A model generated the notes under the pieces. The model worked only from the letters and a program-made list of their open reading frames with translations. It did not search any database and was not told where the DNA came from. DNA of 64,000 bases, from positions 200,616,043 to 200,680,042 of the forward strand of contig NC_134568.1 of NCBI RefSeq assembly GCF_050947875.1, given 5' to 3'. Below, piece by piece: positions 10,735 to 22,320 of this stretch (position 1 is its first letter; each line of letters starts with the position of its first letter). Position numbers and translations under genes: made by a program. The stretch comes from Dermacentor variabilis. Taxonomy: Eukaryota > Arthropoda > Arachnida > Ixodida > Ixodidae.

Positions 10735-11890
10735 GCTGCTAATGATGATGATTTAATTGCATCCCCTTTGAAACGGGACGGTGACAAATAGTCAGCTAGC
10801 TTGCTTCATTTAATCAGGCATCTTATACATGTTTTTTAATCATATTTGTATACATTTTCCCAATCTTCTTTTTATTCAACATCTGCCTTGTATTACTAAC
10901 TATGACTGTAAGAGATCCGGTCGTATCATTCTCTTCCTTGCCTTTTCTCCACCAGCACTCTAAATGTATCTTGCTTATCGCGACTGCTGACCGGTTGGTG
11001 CTTGAGTCCACTTTAAACCAAAGCGCTTCTGGAAGGTGTATAGGTTACCTACGGTTCTTACTGGTTGAAACCCTTCGCATTCCGTTAGGATGTGCTGAAC
11101 GGTCTCCGGATTTTTGCTACAGCATACACATGCCTCATCTAGTTCCAAATACTTGCTCCGGTATGTTTTTATCCTTAGGCAACCGGCTCAAGCATCAAAT
11201 AGCAAGGCACTGCCCTTTGTGATATTGTACAGATTTTCTCTTCTAATTTCTTTCTTCCATTCTTGTAAACCTCCATGGCGCTTTTTGTTTCCATTCTTTG
11301 CATTCAGTTAACTGTCTCTGTGTTTCTCACTTTCTTTCTGATGACTCCTGGTTGTCTACAGTTTCGATTTTCCTGTATTTGGATGCGAACTTTCTTGACC
11401 TCTTCCTCCATTCTGTGTCTACGCTTTTCAAGCGCAGATACTTGTGCACTTTAGCTGTACGTTGTTTTGATCCACGCTCCTGAGTCTTTCTTCAAAACTA
11501 ATTTTTCTCTGTGCTTCTCTGACTTCAAAAGAAGCCCAGACCATGTCACCCTGCACTGCCTCGTTTGTGCTATTAACGCGGACTCCCAAAGCCATCCGGC
11601 CTACCAAACTTTGGTTAACTACCAACCCCGACAAGATATAAGATTTTAATCATAGAATGACATTTGCGAACGTTAGCGCTGGCACCCTTCCACCTTTTCA
11701 GATTCCACTCAGGATCTCATAATTATTGTGGTCCCATAGTTCTCCGTGTTTCATTATTGCAGCATTCCGCTTCCCCATTATTTGCAGCTTTACTTGGTGG
11801 GTGCTTGAGTAAGTCGTTCCTTCGTTTATGTATACGCCGATGTACTTATATTGCTTGACTATGGCTATGACTTGCTGTTGATGTGATGGA
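10735..11890 (-). mobile_element. 5'-truncated LINE, same family as the split LINE (copy L3)
   Basis: On the minus strand this reads the C-terminal part of the LINE ORF2 family that also occurs at 21.1-21.9 kb. Blocks are KYIGVYINEG (about 11850), KRNAAIMKH (about 11755), VGRMALGVRVNSTNEAVQGD (frame 11428-11634) and REAQRKISFEERLRSV. It then continues into a cysteine-bearing C-terminus and a 3' UTR whose end lies at about 10735-10755 (ATCATCATCATTAG on the minus strand). Numerous frameshifts and stops make it a relic. It lies head-to-tail with the next copy. Confidence 0.7.
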
Positions 11891-12660
11891 TAGATGGATG
11901 GATGGATGAATGGATGGATGCTATGATCGTCCCCTTTGGAACGAGGAAGTGGGTTTCTCTACCAAGGTGTTGTTATTATATTGCCTAATGTTCCACCTAT
12001 GTTCAAAAATATAAAAATAAAAAGGAAAGAAAAGAGAAAGAAAAAGAACACGAATTTTCATCATCAAACTTTCTGAACCCCTATTGGGAACTCTGCACGC
12101 CTCCGTTTGTCGTTTCCCTACTTTTCTTCAATCAATATTTCACTCGCCTCTTACTAATCTCTACTGCAGACATGCTTTCCCCCTGCTCTCGCTTAAGCTA
12201 AGAGCTTCAAGGAGGCCAGAGGTGCCTAAATCGACCGCTAGGCAGATATCTTCACGTTCTAACAAAATATGCCCCATCGTATCCCTTGCTTTACCGCAGC
12301 AAGCACACGCTTTTCTTGTATCTCGCTTTTATAAGTGCGTGTTCTAAGGCATCCTGATCGCGCTTCGAAAAGTAACGAGCTTCCCTTTGATTTATTACAA
12401 ATAGCTTCCTCCATGATTTCGTTTTTCTTCTTAAGTAGTTACTCATTGCAGGTTTTTTGTCCATTGCCGCCACCCATGAGATGTTTTCAGCCTCTATGAC
12501 TTTGCGCTTGACGTTTTTTGTTGCTATGTTGCTCACCATAACGCTCGTACACTTGCTAGTAAGCTTCCTAGTTCGTTTCCTCCACTGTGGACCAGTGTTT
12601 TTCCTGTACAAATATCTGAATACTCTCCTAGCCCATTTACTTTCTTCAATATTCCTCAGC
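11880..12660 (-). mobile_element. 5'-truncated LINE, same family (copy L1)
   Basis: The coding part on the minus strand is open at 12291-12695. It reads RNIEESKWARRVFRYLYRKN, then KVIEAENISWVAAMDKKPAM, SNYLRRKTKSWRKLF and ACACC-type residues near 12300. The 3' UTR continues to a CATC-repeat tail at about 11884-11925. It starts at about 12660, where the frame joins unrelated 3' UTR of the next copy, so it is 5' truncated. It is a useful intact reference for the interrupted LINE: its segment around 12240-12300 aligns through the exact point where copy A has inserted into the next LINE copy. Confidence 0.75.
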
Positions 12661-12823
12661 TGTTGTTTCTCGTTTCCCTGCTTTTCTTGCACCAATCTTC
12701 CAATCGCCTCTTACAAATCTCTATCGCGGGCATGTTTACTTCCCCCTGCTCTCGATGAACCCAAGGGATTCAAGGAGTCCATTGGTGCGTAACTCGACCG
12801 CTGGGCAGATATCTTCACATTAT
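12660..12823 (-). mobile_element. L2 piece 4: 3' UTR end of the split LINE
   Basis: This minus-strand LINE 3' UTR parallels the copy L1 sequence at about 12100-12262 (shared GACCGCT-GGCAGATATCTTCAC on the plus strand). It stops at TTAT (12820-12823), where copy A begins. Confidence 0.85.
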
Positions 12824-13239
12824 TGTCACGTGGTAGTGACGGTGAAGAAAGAAGCAGTACGGTGGAATACAAAACTAGCTTTTATTGGGCGAACCTGTGC
12901 CCACAAAACAGGCTACACTTATAGCACAACGATAGCGGCGAACACGGTCGGCGATCGTCGGAAATCTGATCAGCGGGTCAAGTGCGTCGGCTTTTATAGA
13001 GCAGTCGTCGAATGTTCCAGACTAATCGTTCGGACCCGCGTGCCTTCCACAATGTTCTACACCATTCGCGTTACGCGATGGAATCAGATAACACAAGGTT
13101 CGGCGACAACAGACAGCCGGATAGAAGCATCGATAACTTTCCAGAAACGTCGGATACATGCAGGCGCGTCCCTCGCTGTGCGATTACATTTGTTAAGCGG
13201 CGAAACGTGGTCGCCCGATAAAGATAAGTACACGTGTCA
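12824..13239 (-). repeat. Copy A 3' LTR
   Basis: 416 bp. By eye it differs from the copy B 5' LTR at one position and from copy A's own 5' LTR at about ten. It contains the TATAAAAG promoter-like box and AATAAA also seen in the other LTRs. Confidence 0.95.
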
Positions 13240-13340
13240 ATACCCCCCTCTTAAAAAGCATCGACCCGATGCTGCAAACAAACGAAGGTAATAAACAAAA
13301 GCACTCGTAGCAAAGAAAAGAACAAGAATGGCGAAGTTTG

Positions 13341-16300
13341 TCAGCGTCCGTAAAAGGGTTTAAGGCGCACCACGTGGACCACTTCAGATCGTGCGCGGCG
13401 CCGCTGTGAATACGAAATGCCGTCTGGCACGACCTCATAGTCCAGAGCGCCAATACGTCGGATGACCTTGTAGGGTCCGAAATAGCGTCGGAGTAGTTTC
13501 TCACTGAGTCCTCGTCGGCGTATCGGGGTCCATACCCAAACACGGTCGCCAGGTTGGTACTCGACGAAGCGTCGTCGGAGGTTGTAGTGTCGGCTGTAGG
13601 TCCTCTGCTGGCTCTTGATTCGCAGGCGGGCGAGCTGTCGGGCTTCTTCGGCGCGCTGGAGATAGCTAGCGACGTCAACATTCTCTTCGTCAGTTACGTG
13701 CGGCAGCATGGCGTCAAGCGTCGTCGTCGGGTTCCTGCCGTAAACCAGCTTAAACGGCGTGATCTGTGTAGTTTCTTGCACCGCCGTGTTGTACGCAAAG
13801 GTTACGTACGGCAGGACCGCGTCCCACGTCTTGTGTTCGACGTCGACGTACATTGCTAGCATGTCGGCGAGGGTCTTGTTCAGGCGCTCCGTGAGACCAT
13901 TCGTCTGCGGATGGTAGGCAGTTGTCCTCCTGTGGCTTGTCTGGCTGTACTGCAGAATAGCTTGGGTGAGCTCTGCTGTAAAAGCCGTTCCTCTGTCGGT
14001 GATGAGGACTTCTGGGGCACCATGTCGCAGCAGGATGTTCTCCACAAAAATTTCGCCACTTCGGCTGCGCTGCCTTTTGGTAGAGCTTTAGTTTCAGCAA
14101 AACGGGTGAGATAGTCCGTCGCCACGACGATCCACTTATTCCCGGATGTTGATATCGGAAACGGCCCTAACAAATCCATCCCAATCTGCTGGAATGGTCG
14201 GCGAGGAGGTTCGATCGGCTGTAGTAATCCTGCTGGCCTTGTCGGTGGTGTCTTGCGTCGTTGACAGTCTCGGCATGTCTTGACGTAACGGGCGACGTCG
14301 GCGGTCAGACGCGGCCAGTAATACCTTTCCTGTATTCTCGACAGCGTCCGGGAGAATCCGAGGTGCCCAGCGGTTGGATCGTCGTGTAGGGCGTGCAGTA
14401 TTTCTGGACGCAGCGCTGACGGTACAACAAGAAGGTAGCTGGCGCGGACTGGTGAGAAGTTCTTCACGAGCAGGTTGTTTTGTAGCGTGAACGAAGACAA
14501 CCCGCGCTTAAATGCCCTAGGAACAACGTTGGTGTTCCCTTCCAAATACTCGACGAGGCCTTTTAGCTCCGGGTCGGCTCGTTGCTGTTTAGGGAAGTCT
14601 TCCGCGCTTATCATCCCAAGGAAGGCGTCGTCGTCCTCGTCGTCTTGCGGCGGGGGATCGATGGGGGCGCGCGATAAGCAGTCGGCGTCGGAGTGTTTTC
14701 TTCCGGACTTGTATATTACCGTGACGTCATATTCTTGTAGTCTGAGGCTCCACCGCGCCAGCCGTCCTGAAGGGTCTTTTAAGTTAGCTAGCCAACACGA
14801 TTTTGAATGGCCTGCCATAGAGGAAAAGGCGGAATTTAGCTGTAGCCCAAATGATGGCGAGGCATTCCTTTTCAGTCGTAGAATAGTTGCTTTCCGCTTT
14901 TGACAGCGACCGGCTAGCATACGATATCACCCTTTCAAGTCCTTCTTTCCTCTGGACTAGGACGGCACCGAGGCCTAGGCTACTGGCGTCAGTGTGGATT
15001 TCAGTATCGGCGTCCTCGTCGAAGTGTGCAAGTACCGGCGGCGACTGCATGCGTCGTTTGAGTTGTTGAAATGCCTTGGCCTGAGGCGTTTCCCACTTCA
15101 ACGCGACATCACATTTGGTTAGATGTGTTAGCGGCTCCGCGATGCGTGAAAAGTCCTTGACAAAGCGCTTATAGTAGGCACACATGCCAAGGAATCTGCG
15201 CACTGCCTTCTTGTCGGTTGGCTGCGGGAACTTTGCGATGGCAGCTGTCTTCTGTGGGTCGGGGCGTACTCCTGATTTGCTGATCACGTGGCCTAGGAAC
15301 AAAAGCTCATCGTAAGCGAAACGGCACTTTTCCGGCTTCAGAGTGAGCCCTGATGACTTGATGGCTTCTAACACTGTCGCAAGCCGCCTAAGGTGATCGT
15401 CGAAATTTCCGGCGAAGACAACGACGTCATCCAGGTAAACAAGGCACGTCTGCCACTTCAGTCCGGCTAACACCGTGTCCATGACGCGCTGAAACGTTGC
15501 AGGCGCCGAGCACAGTCCGAATGGCATGACCTTGAACTCGTAGAGGCTGTCTGGCGTGATGAAGGCAGTCTTTTCGCGATCTCTCTCGTCGACTTCTATT
15601 TGCCAGTAGCCAGACTTGAGGTCCATCGACGAGAAGTATTTAGCGTTGCAGAGCCGATCCAATGCGTCGTCTATCCGTGGAAGGGGATACACATCCTTCT
15701 TCGTGATCTTGTTCAGTCGACGATAATCGACGCAGAAGCGTAGGGTTCCGTCCTTTTTCTTTACCAGGACTACAGGAGAGGCCCACGGGCTTTTCGACGG
15801 CTGGATGACGTCGTCGCGCAGCATTTCGTCGACTTGTTGCCTAATAGCTTCACGTTCTCGCGTCGAAACTCGGTAAGGGCTCTGGCGGAGTGGTCGAGCG
15901 CTCTCTTCGGTTATTATGCGATGCTTTGCAACTGGTGTTTGTCGAATCCTCGATGACGTCGAAAAGCAGTCTTTGTATCGTCTGAGAAGACTTCTGATCT
16001 GTTGCTGCTTACTCATAGGAAGACTTGGATTCACGTCGAAGTCTGGTTCGGGGATAATGCTCATCGGGGTAGATGCGGCTGAATCCGAGAGGACAAAGGC
16101 ATTGCTGGTTTCCACAATTTGCTCGATGTATGCGATTGTCGTGCCCTTGTTGATGTGCTTGAACTCTTGGCTGAAGTTGGTTAGCATAACTTCCACTTGC
16201 CCTCCGTGGAGTCGAGCGATCCCTCTTGCGACGCAAATTTCACGGTCGAGCAGTAGATGTTGGTCGCCCTCGATGACGCCTTCTACGTCAGCGGGTGTTT

Positions 16301-17099
16301 CAGTGCCGACGGAAATAATAATGCAGGAACGCGGCGGGATGCTCACTTGATCTTCGAGCACACTCAAGGCGTGGTGACTACGACAGCTCTGCCGCGGTAT
16401 CGCTTGATCTTGTGACAGCGTTATCGATTTCGACTTCAGGTCGATGACTGCGCCATGTTGATTCAGGAAGTCCATGCCGAGAATGACGTCTCGTGAACAC
16501 TGTTGGAGGATAACGAAGGTGGCAGGGTAAGTCCGGTCATGAATGGTAATTCTTGCCGTGCAGATTCCAGTCGGCGTAATGAGGTGTCCTCCAGCGGTCC
16601 GAATTTGGGGGCCCTCCCATGCAGTCTTAACCTTCTTCAACTGGGCGGCGATGTGTCCACTCATTACGGAGTAATCGGCCCCTGTGTCGACTAAGGCAGT
16701 GACTGCGTGGCCGTCGAGAAGCACGTCGAGGTCGGTGGTTCTTTGTCTGGCGCTGCAGTTAGGTCGTGGCGTCGGATCACGGCTGCGTCGTGTTGAACTG
16801 AAGTTGGAACGTCGCGTCGTCAAGTCGTCGTTCGTCGGTGTAGTCTTGCCTTCCTGACTTCGTCGGGACGGCGGCGTGTCGTTGTTAGGTCGTCGAGATC
16901 GTTTCTTCGTCGTCTTCGTCGGCGGCGGAGGATCTTCGTCAGTTCGACGAACAGCAACCGCACCTCCATCGGTTGCTGCTTTTAGTTTTCCGGATATGGG
17001 CTCGCTGACCGGCCCCGGGCTGGGCCAGTGTATGGTCGGCGCTGCGGCGACAGGTAGCGGCCTGGTGATGGCGAACGCGATGGTCGTCGAGTGCTCCAC
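13341..17099 (-). pseudogene. pol: Copy A pol polyprotein, frameshifted
   Basis: Pol is read on the minus strand from the start of the region that overlaps gag. An intact stretch (14784-17099) covers the protease (ALVDTGADYSV), RT (YLDDVVVF) and the first RNase H motif (HTDASS). A 20-bp deletion at about 14800 removes the later RNase H segment around SDHHAL and shifts the frame. The remainder (14045-14920 frame) gives the zinc-type integrase N-terminus and MDLLGPFPIS. A 1-bp deletion near 14052 shifts again into 13341-14045, which carries the second integrase Asp (ITDRGTAF), the Glu (NGLTERLN), FGPYKVIRR (GPY/F) and the C-terminus, ending at TGA 13341-13343. The 3759-nt span is 24 nt shorter than copy B, equal to 20+1+3. 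It is not functional as a single protein. Confidence 0.95.
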
Positions 17100-18330
17100 T
17101 GAGTAGCGGCGAGGTAGTCGGCGATGTCACGAGGTCGTTCACCTTCCCTCGGGCGCTGTGCGTTGACGGCGAAGCCTCGCAATCCCAGGTCGCGGTATGG
17201 GCATCGGCGGTACACATGGCCGGCTTCGCCGCAGTGGTAGCAGAGCGGGCGGTGGTCGGGGGCGCGCCAAATGTCCGTCTTCCTCGCGTAGGTGCGCTGG
17301 GCGACGGGTGGGTGTGCTGGCGGCGGCGGCGGTGGACGACGGAATTGCGTCGTTGCAGGGCCCTGGCGTGGTCGCGGAGGGGGACCTGGACGGCGTGCGA
17401 CGGCGGCGTATGTCATCGCTTCTGGCTGGGGCTGCGGTAATTGTGGTTGCAGTTCAGGAACTCCTAGCGATCGGTGCACCTCTTCTTTCACGATGTCGGC
17501 GATCGAGGCCACTTGAGGCTGCGACGATGGCAAGACCTTGCGCAGTTCTTCGCGCACAATGGCCCTGATGGTCTCGCATAGATCGTCCGTGGCCAGTGAT
17601 TGAATTCCGGAGTAGCTTGTTGGCTTGGTGCGTCGGTCGAATTGCCGGTTCCGCAATTCCAGTGTCTTCTCGATGCTCGTCGCCTCACGAAGAAACTCGT
17701 CGACGGTCTTCGGTGGGCTTCTTACCATACCGGCGAAAAGTTCCTCTTTTACACCACGCATCAGTAGACGTACTTTCTTCTTCTCGGACATTTCGGGGTC
17801 GGCGTGGCGGAACAGACGGCTCATTTCCTCAGTGAAGATCGCGATCGTCTCATTCGGCAGCTGCGCTCTTGTCTCCAGTAGAGCTTGGGCTCGCTCTTTT
17901 CGCACGACGCTTTGAAATGTTTGCAGGAAGCCGCTTCGGAAGAGGTCCCACGTCGTCAAGGTGGCTTCTCGATTCTCGAACCACGTCTTGGCGGCGTCCT
18001 CCAATGCGAAATAGACATGTCGTAGCTTGTCGTCGCTTGCCCAGTTGTTAAACGTAGCTACCCTTCATACGTTTCCAGCCAGGTTTCCGGGTCCTCAAAT
18101 GTGGAACCGCGGAACGTCGGTGGTTCCCTGGGCTGCTGCAGCACGATGGGGGACGCTGGGGCTGCCATCGGGGTTGCCTTGGCCACAAACTTCTTGGTCT
18201 TCTCAGGTAGAAGTCCGTGCTCCGGGGGCAGCTGTTGAAGACGGCGGCTTGCTCGGTGGTCCGGGACTACGTTGGTGTTCTGTTTGTGGTCTGGGCTGGG
18301 ATCACGGCTTGTCGGGGGCGTGCCGTACAT
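16982..18330 (-). pseudogene. gag: Copy A gag, one frameshift
   Basis: The ATG at 18330 corresponds to the copy B start. The frame runs MYGTPPTSRDPSP, is broken by a 1-bp deletion near 18060, and resumes from about 18004 to the stop at 16982. A CCHC knuckle (CYHCGEAGHVYRRC) lies near 17220. The span is 1349 nt against 1350 nt in copy B, so the single deletion accounts for the whole difference. Gag forms the virus-like particle and binds element RNA through the knuckle; that role is family knowledge. Confidence 0.95.
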
Positions 18331-18353
18331 GAACGAAAAGCGCCTCCACCAGA

Positions 18354-18769
18354 TGTCACGTGGTAGTGACGGTGAAGAAAGAAGCAGTACGGTGGAATAC
18401 AAAACTAGCTTTTATTGGGCGAACCTGTGCCCACAAAACAGGCTACACTTATAGCACAACGATAGCGGCGAACATGGTCGGCGATCGTTGGAAATCTAAT
18501 CAGCGGGTGAAGCGCGTCGGCTTTTATAGAGCAGTCGTCGAATGTTCGAGACTAATCGTTCGGACCCGGTTGCCTTCCACAATGTTCTACACCATTCGCG
18601 TTACGCGATGGAATCAGATAACACAAGGTTCGGCGACAACAGACAGCCGGGTAGAAGCATCGATAACTTTCCAGAAACGTCGGATTCATGCAGGCGCGTC
18701 CCTCGCTGTGCGATTACATTTGTTAAGCGGCGAAACGTGGTCGCCCGATAAAGATAAGTACACGTGTCA
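18354..18769 (-). repeat. Copy A 5' LTR
   Basis: 416 bp. It is the outlier of the four LTRs, with about ten differences from the copy A 3' LTR and about twelve from the copy B 3' LTR. Confidence 0.95.
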
Positions 18770-18773
18770 ATAT

Positions 18774-19303
18774 TTGTGGACCGGAAATAATTGTACAGAG
18801 AAGAATGAAGAGTTAGTGGAATGCATAAGTGCTGATATTAAGGGTTTCGGCAATGATGCAGAAACAACAACGGGAAGTCAATGCTAGATATTTGTGAGCA
18901 ACATAACCTCACTATCGTGAATAGAGAACCTAAGTGTGAAGGGCAGATCACGTGGGAAGTGGGAAACCGGCAATCGACTATTGATTACTGTCTGATGGCG
19001 GAAGGAATTCATGATAAGCTGAGAGAAATTACCATTGACGAAGAAGGGTATAGCAGCATAGGGAGTGACCATAAACGCATCATCTTGAACATGGAATATG
19101 TAGTTGGGAAAGAGAACAAGGAGTGCAAAATGGCCAGTCCAAATTTGAACGCTCAACAAATAACAAAGATAGTCACAAGAGTAGAGAAAGAACTTTGCAG
19201 ATGGCCAAGTAAAGAGTGGGAATATAGTGAGCTTCTAAGTGTAATAACGACGGAAATACGGAAAGAGAAACAACATGTTCGTTGGAAAGAAAAAAGAAAC
19301 TGA
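18774..19303 (+). pseudogene. LINE endonuclease (APE-type), C-terminal half
   Basis: Part of the apurinic/apyrimidinic-type endonuclease that nicks target DNA for target-primed reverse transcription. Visible motifs are TWEVGNRQSTIDYCL and SIGSDHKRIIL, the latter holding the conserved S-D-H triad. The part upstream, where GDFNAH-type residues are expected, is deleted: GFGNDAE is followed almost directly by the frame that gives MLDICEQHNLTIVN at 18881. The N-terminal half lies at 28428-28828 on the other strand. The catalytic domain is therefore both split and internally deleted. Confidence 0.85.
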
Positions 19304-19729
19304 AGAGCTGGTGGAACAGGGAGATACGAGAAGCGATCGCCGAACGACAGAAAGCATCCCGAGAGCTCAGGCAGGCAAAGAAGGCGTAGTTACTGCAGGA
19401 TGAAGTAGCCAGTAAATGGGAAATATACCGGGAGAAAAAGTCTATGGTTCAACTACTTGTGCAAGCAAAGATAAAAGGTGAAAGTGAACATTGGTTGTCA
19501 GAAATACGTGAAGAAAAGAAGACCGCACCTAGAATATTTCGGAACCACATAAAGTTATTAGGCAGGAAGTCAACAACAATACAACATATCCTAGACGAAG
19601 ATGGAAACAAACTGGAAGGGGAAGCGGCATTATATTACACCCGAAAAATAACAGCCGAATCTTTCCAAGGCAATGACGAGGTTGTATTTGAAGAAAAAAA
19701 GAGCATGAAAGAGAACCAGATGAAAAAGG

Positions 19730-20506
19730 AGCTAGTGTTGACAAATTACAACTGGAAAAAAGCCGAAGAGAAAATTCCTAAGCGCACAGCCACAGGGCTA
19801 GACGAGCTTCCCGTTAGGCTGATTATTGAACTAGGACCAAAAAGTAAGGAAGCTCTGGTGAAAGCAGTGCAAAACACTTTAAAAAATAGACGAATACCAG
19901 ACAGTTGGCGACAAAGTAGAATGAATGTAATTTATAAAGGTAAGGGGGAGAAAGATAGAATTCACTCTTATAGACCGTTGACCAAAGGAGCTGGTGCTGA
20001 CAAATTACAACTGGAAAAAAGCCGAAGAGAAAATTCCTAAGCGCACAGCCACAGGGCTATACGAGCTTCCCGTTAGGCTGATTATTGAACTAGGACCAAA
20101 AAGTAAGGAAGCTCTGGTGAAAGCAGTGCAAAACACTTTAAAAAATAGACGAATACCAGACAGTTGGCGACAAAGTAGAATGAATGTAATTTATAAAGGT
20201 AAGGGGGAGAAAGATAGAATTCACTCTTATAGACCGTTGACCAAACGAGCTAGTGCTGACAAATTACAACTGGAAAAAAGCCGAAGAGAAAATTCCTAAG
20301 CGCACAGCCACAGGGCTAGACGAGCTTCCCGTTAGGCTGATTATTGAACTAGAACCAAAAAGTAAGGAAGCTCTGGTGAAAGCAGTGGAAAACACTTTAA
20401 AAAATAGACGAATACCAGACAGTTGGCGACAAAGTAGAATGAATGTAATTTATAAAGGTAAAGGGGAGAAAGATAGAATTCACTCTTATAGACCGTTGAC
20501 CATTAC
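19730..20506 (+). repeat. 259-bp tandem triplication in the RT fingers
   Basis: Three units of 259 bp; the marker ACAAATTACA begins at 19741, 20000 and 20259. Units differ at only a few positions (for example GCTAGACG versus GCTATACG, GGACCA versus GAACCA). Since 259 is not a multiple of three, each unit is read in a different frame. The join reads GACCGTTGACCA then AAGGAGCT. Confidence 0.95.
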
Positions 20507-21109
20507 ATCAGTAATATACAGGTTAGCAATGCCGGCAATTTAAATAAAGCTGCAAGCATGGGCAGAAAATAATCTCATTTTGGGAGAACTTCAGAATGGC
20601 TTCAGAATAAGTAGGCGTCTGGATGATAAATTATTTGTCCTTACTCAGTGTATTGAAATATCAAGAGTAGAAAGCAGACCGTTATATGTGGCCTTTCTAA
20701 ATATTACAGGAGCGTATGACAACGTAGACAGCAACATTTTGTGGGATATTCTGGAAGGGGAAGGCCTAGGTGACGATTTTCTGAAGCTTTTGAGAGAGAT
20801 TTACCTAGAAAATACCGTTTGCGTTGAATGGGAAGGGATGAGGAGCGCGGAGAAAGTTGATATCAACAAGGGACTAAGGCAGGGGTGCCCTTTATCCGCA
20901 CTGCTGTTTATCATGTACATGATGAGGATGAAAAGGGTGCTAGAATGAAGTAATTTCGGCTTTAATCTCTCATACAAACAGGCGGGTACAGTATTAGAGC
21001 AGCAGCTTCCAGGTTTATTTTAGGCGGACGACATTGTGCTGCTAGCTAACAAGCAAATTGATTTGCAGCGTCTGGCTAATATCTGAACAGGAAGGCAACA
21101 ATTTAGATT

Positions 21110-21183
21110 TGAACGTATAATGGTTTCCAGCAGGTACGGACTTGCGCTCGCGTCCGTACCTGGTGGAAACCATTACACGTTCA
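21110..21183 (+). repeat. Imperfect inverted repeat, 31-bp arms
   Basis: The arms are 21110-21140 and 21153-21183 with a 12-nt GC-rich loop. They pair with two mismatches by eye. It lies in the RT-thumb interval of the inverted LINE, replacing or adding to coding sequence before LGLRFSVRKSGVMVFNG. Confidence 0.85.
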
Positions 21184-21992
21184 CCATGCACCAACTGGCC
21201 CAGGAAACTACTCTATTAGGTTTGAGATTTAGTGTTAGAAAATCAGGTGTTATGGTATTCAATGGAAACAGTGAACAGACAGTGGCAACACAGGGCCAGA
21301 AAATACCTCGGGTAACAGAATATAAATACCTTGGTATATGGGTCAACGAAGGCAATAGATATATAATAAACACAGTATATAGTATACAGTATATAGTAGA
21401 TATATAATAAACTCAATAGATGTAAACACAGGAAAGAACAATAACAGTGAAGGGGATGAGAAATGCAGCCATAATGAAGCACAGAGCACTATGGGGATAC
21501 AATCGGTACGAGGTGCTCCGAGGTATGTGGAAAGGTGTCATGGTTCCAGGGCTTACTTTTGGAAATGCGGTTGTTTGCTTTAAATCAGGGTTACAATCAG
21601 GACTCAATGGGAAGCAAAGGCCAGTGGGTCGCCTCGCATTGGGCGCTCACGGGAAGACTACAAATGAAGCTGTGCAGGGTGATATGGGCCGGATTAGTTT
21701 TCAAGTGAGGGAAGCTCGCAGTAAAATTGAGTATGAAGAACGACTGAGTAATATGGAAGAAAGTAAATGGGCTGGGAGAGTGTTGAGGTATCTGTACAGG
21801 AAAAACATTGATTCACAGAGGAGCAAAAGAACTAGGAAGCTTACCAGCAAGTATGCGGCCTGTAGGGTGGGCAACACAGCAACAAAGAACGTCAAGCGAA
21901 AAAAGTCATAGAGGCTGAAATAATCTCATGGGTGGCAGCAATGGAAAAGAAACCTGCCATGAGTAACTACTTAAGAAGAAAAAACGAAATTC

Positions 21993-22320
21993 CAAAGTAT
22001 GTTTTCGCATTTGGGCCGCGTTGGCGGAGTAAAGGTTCCCGAAACTTGCCATGTTTAATATTTGCTTCTCTTAGAACACTATGTAGTGAACCTATACCGC
22101 TATAGACAATTAGTAGGCCCTAGAAGATGACATTAGAATCCAAGACGCCACAGCCCCCAGGTGCAGGAACTTAAGCAGGCGTCACCACCCGTATTTCGTT
22201 CTTGCGCTTTTTCTGGCTTACCAAACGCCTTATCGTTGTAAGAGTGGTGTTTTTGGTGTTGTAGAAGGGTAATTTACTGATCTAGAAGAAATCATTTTTC
22301 ACTTTAGTGTCCCTTTACGG
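21993..22320. mobile_element. Short interspersed repeat inserted in LINE L2
   Basis: The LINE sequence, checked against copy L1 near 12365-12430, is interrupted after ACGAAAT and resumes at AAGCTCATGACC-TTTCGAAG. The foreign segment ends with CACTTTAGTGTCCCTTTA. It contains CACCACCCGTATTTCGTTCT and AGAGTGGTGTTTTTGGTGTT, phrases I recall from a common tick repeat. No clean target duplication is seen, and about 35 bp of LINE sequence is missing at the site. Confidence 0.55.

Larger units (their letters stand above)
12824..18769 (-). mobile_element. Ty3/gypsy LTR retrotransposon, copy A
   Basis: A full-length element of 5946 bp with 416-bp LTRs at 18354-18769 (5') and 12824-13239 (3'), each starting TGACACGTG and ending CACGTGACA in element orientation. 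It encodes gag (CCHC knuckle) and pol in the order protease, RT, RNase H, integrase, which with GPY/F places it in Ty3/gypsy. There is no env-like frame. Differences from copy B are a 1-bp deletion in gag (about 18060), a 20-bp deletion in the RNase H region (about 14800), a 1-bp deletion in integrase (about 14052) and a missing 3-bp codon (about 14460). The direct flanks do not match each other (TTAT on the left, ATAT on the right); see findings. Confidence 0.95.
19304..21910 (+). pseudogene. LINE reverse transcriptase and C-terminal region, multiply broken
   Basis: After EN the frame gives KSWWNREIREAI and then RT fingers (TATGLDELPVRLIIELG, SYRPLT), which are present three times in tandem and in three different frames. 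Palm motif A reads AFLNITGAYDNV at about 20692, with Asn where the first catalytic Asp is expected. The next block is KGLRQGCPLSALLF (about 20865). A TGA ends the frame at 20946-20948. The YADD box at about 21021 has TAG in place of Tyr before ADD. The thumb (RVTEYKYLGIWVNEG) and C-terminus (RLALGAHGKTTNEAVQGDMG, then WAGRVLRYLYRKN) run to about 21910. It cannot be active. Confidence 0.9.

Noticed and set aside
13193..13681. 162-codon frames at 13193-13681 and 27570-28058, seen in both gypsy copies
   Set aside because: They are alternate-frame shadows of the pol 3' end and LTR, conserved only because the elements are near-identical.
12829..18773. The possibility that copy A has simple mismatched target duplications through decay
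   Set aside because: Both flanks match perfectly when exchanged with copy B, and the LINE sequences beyond them also join only in the exchanged arrangement.
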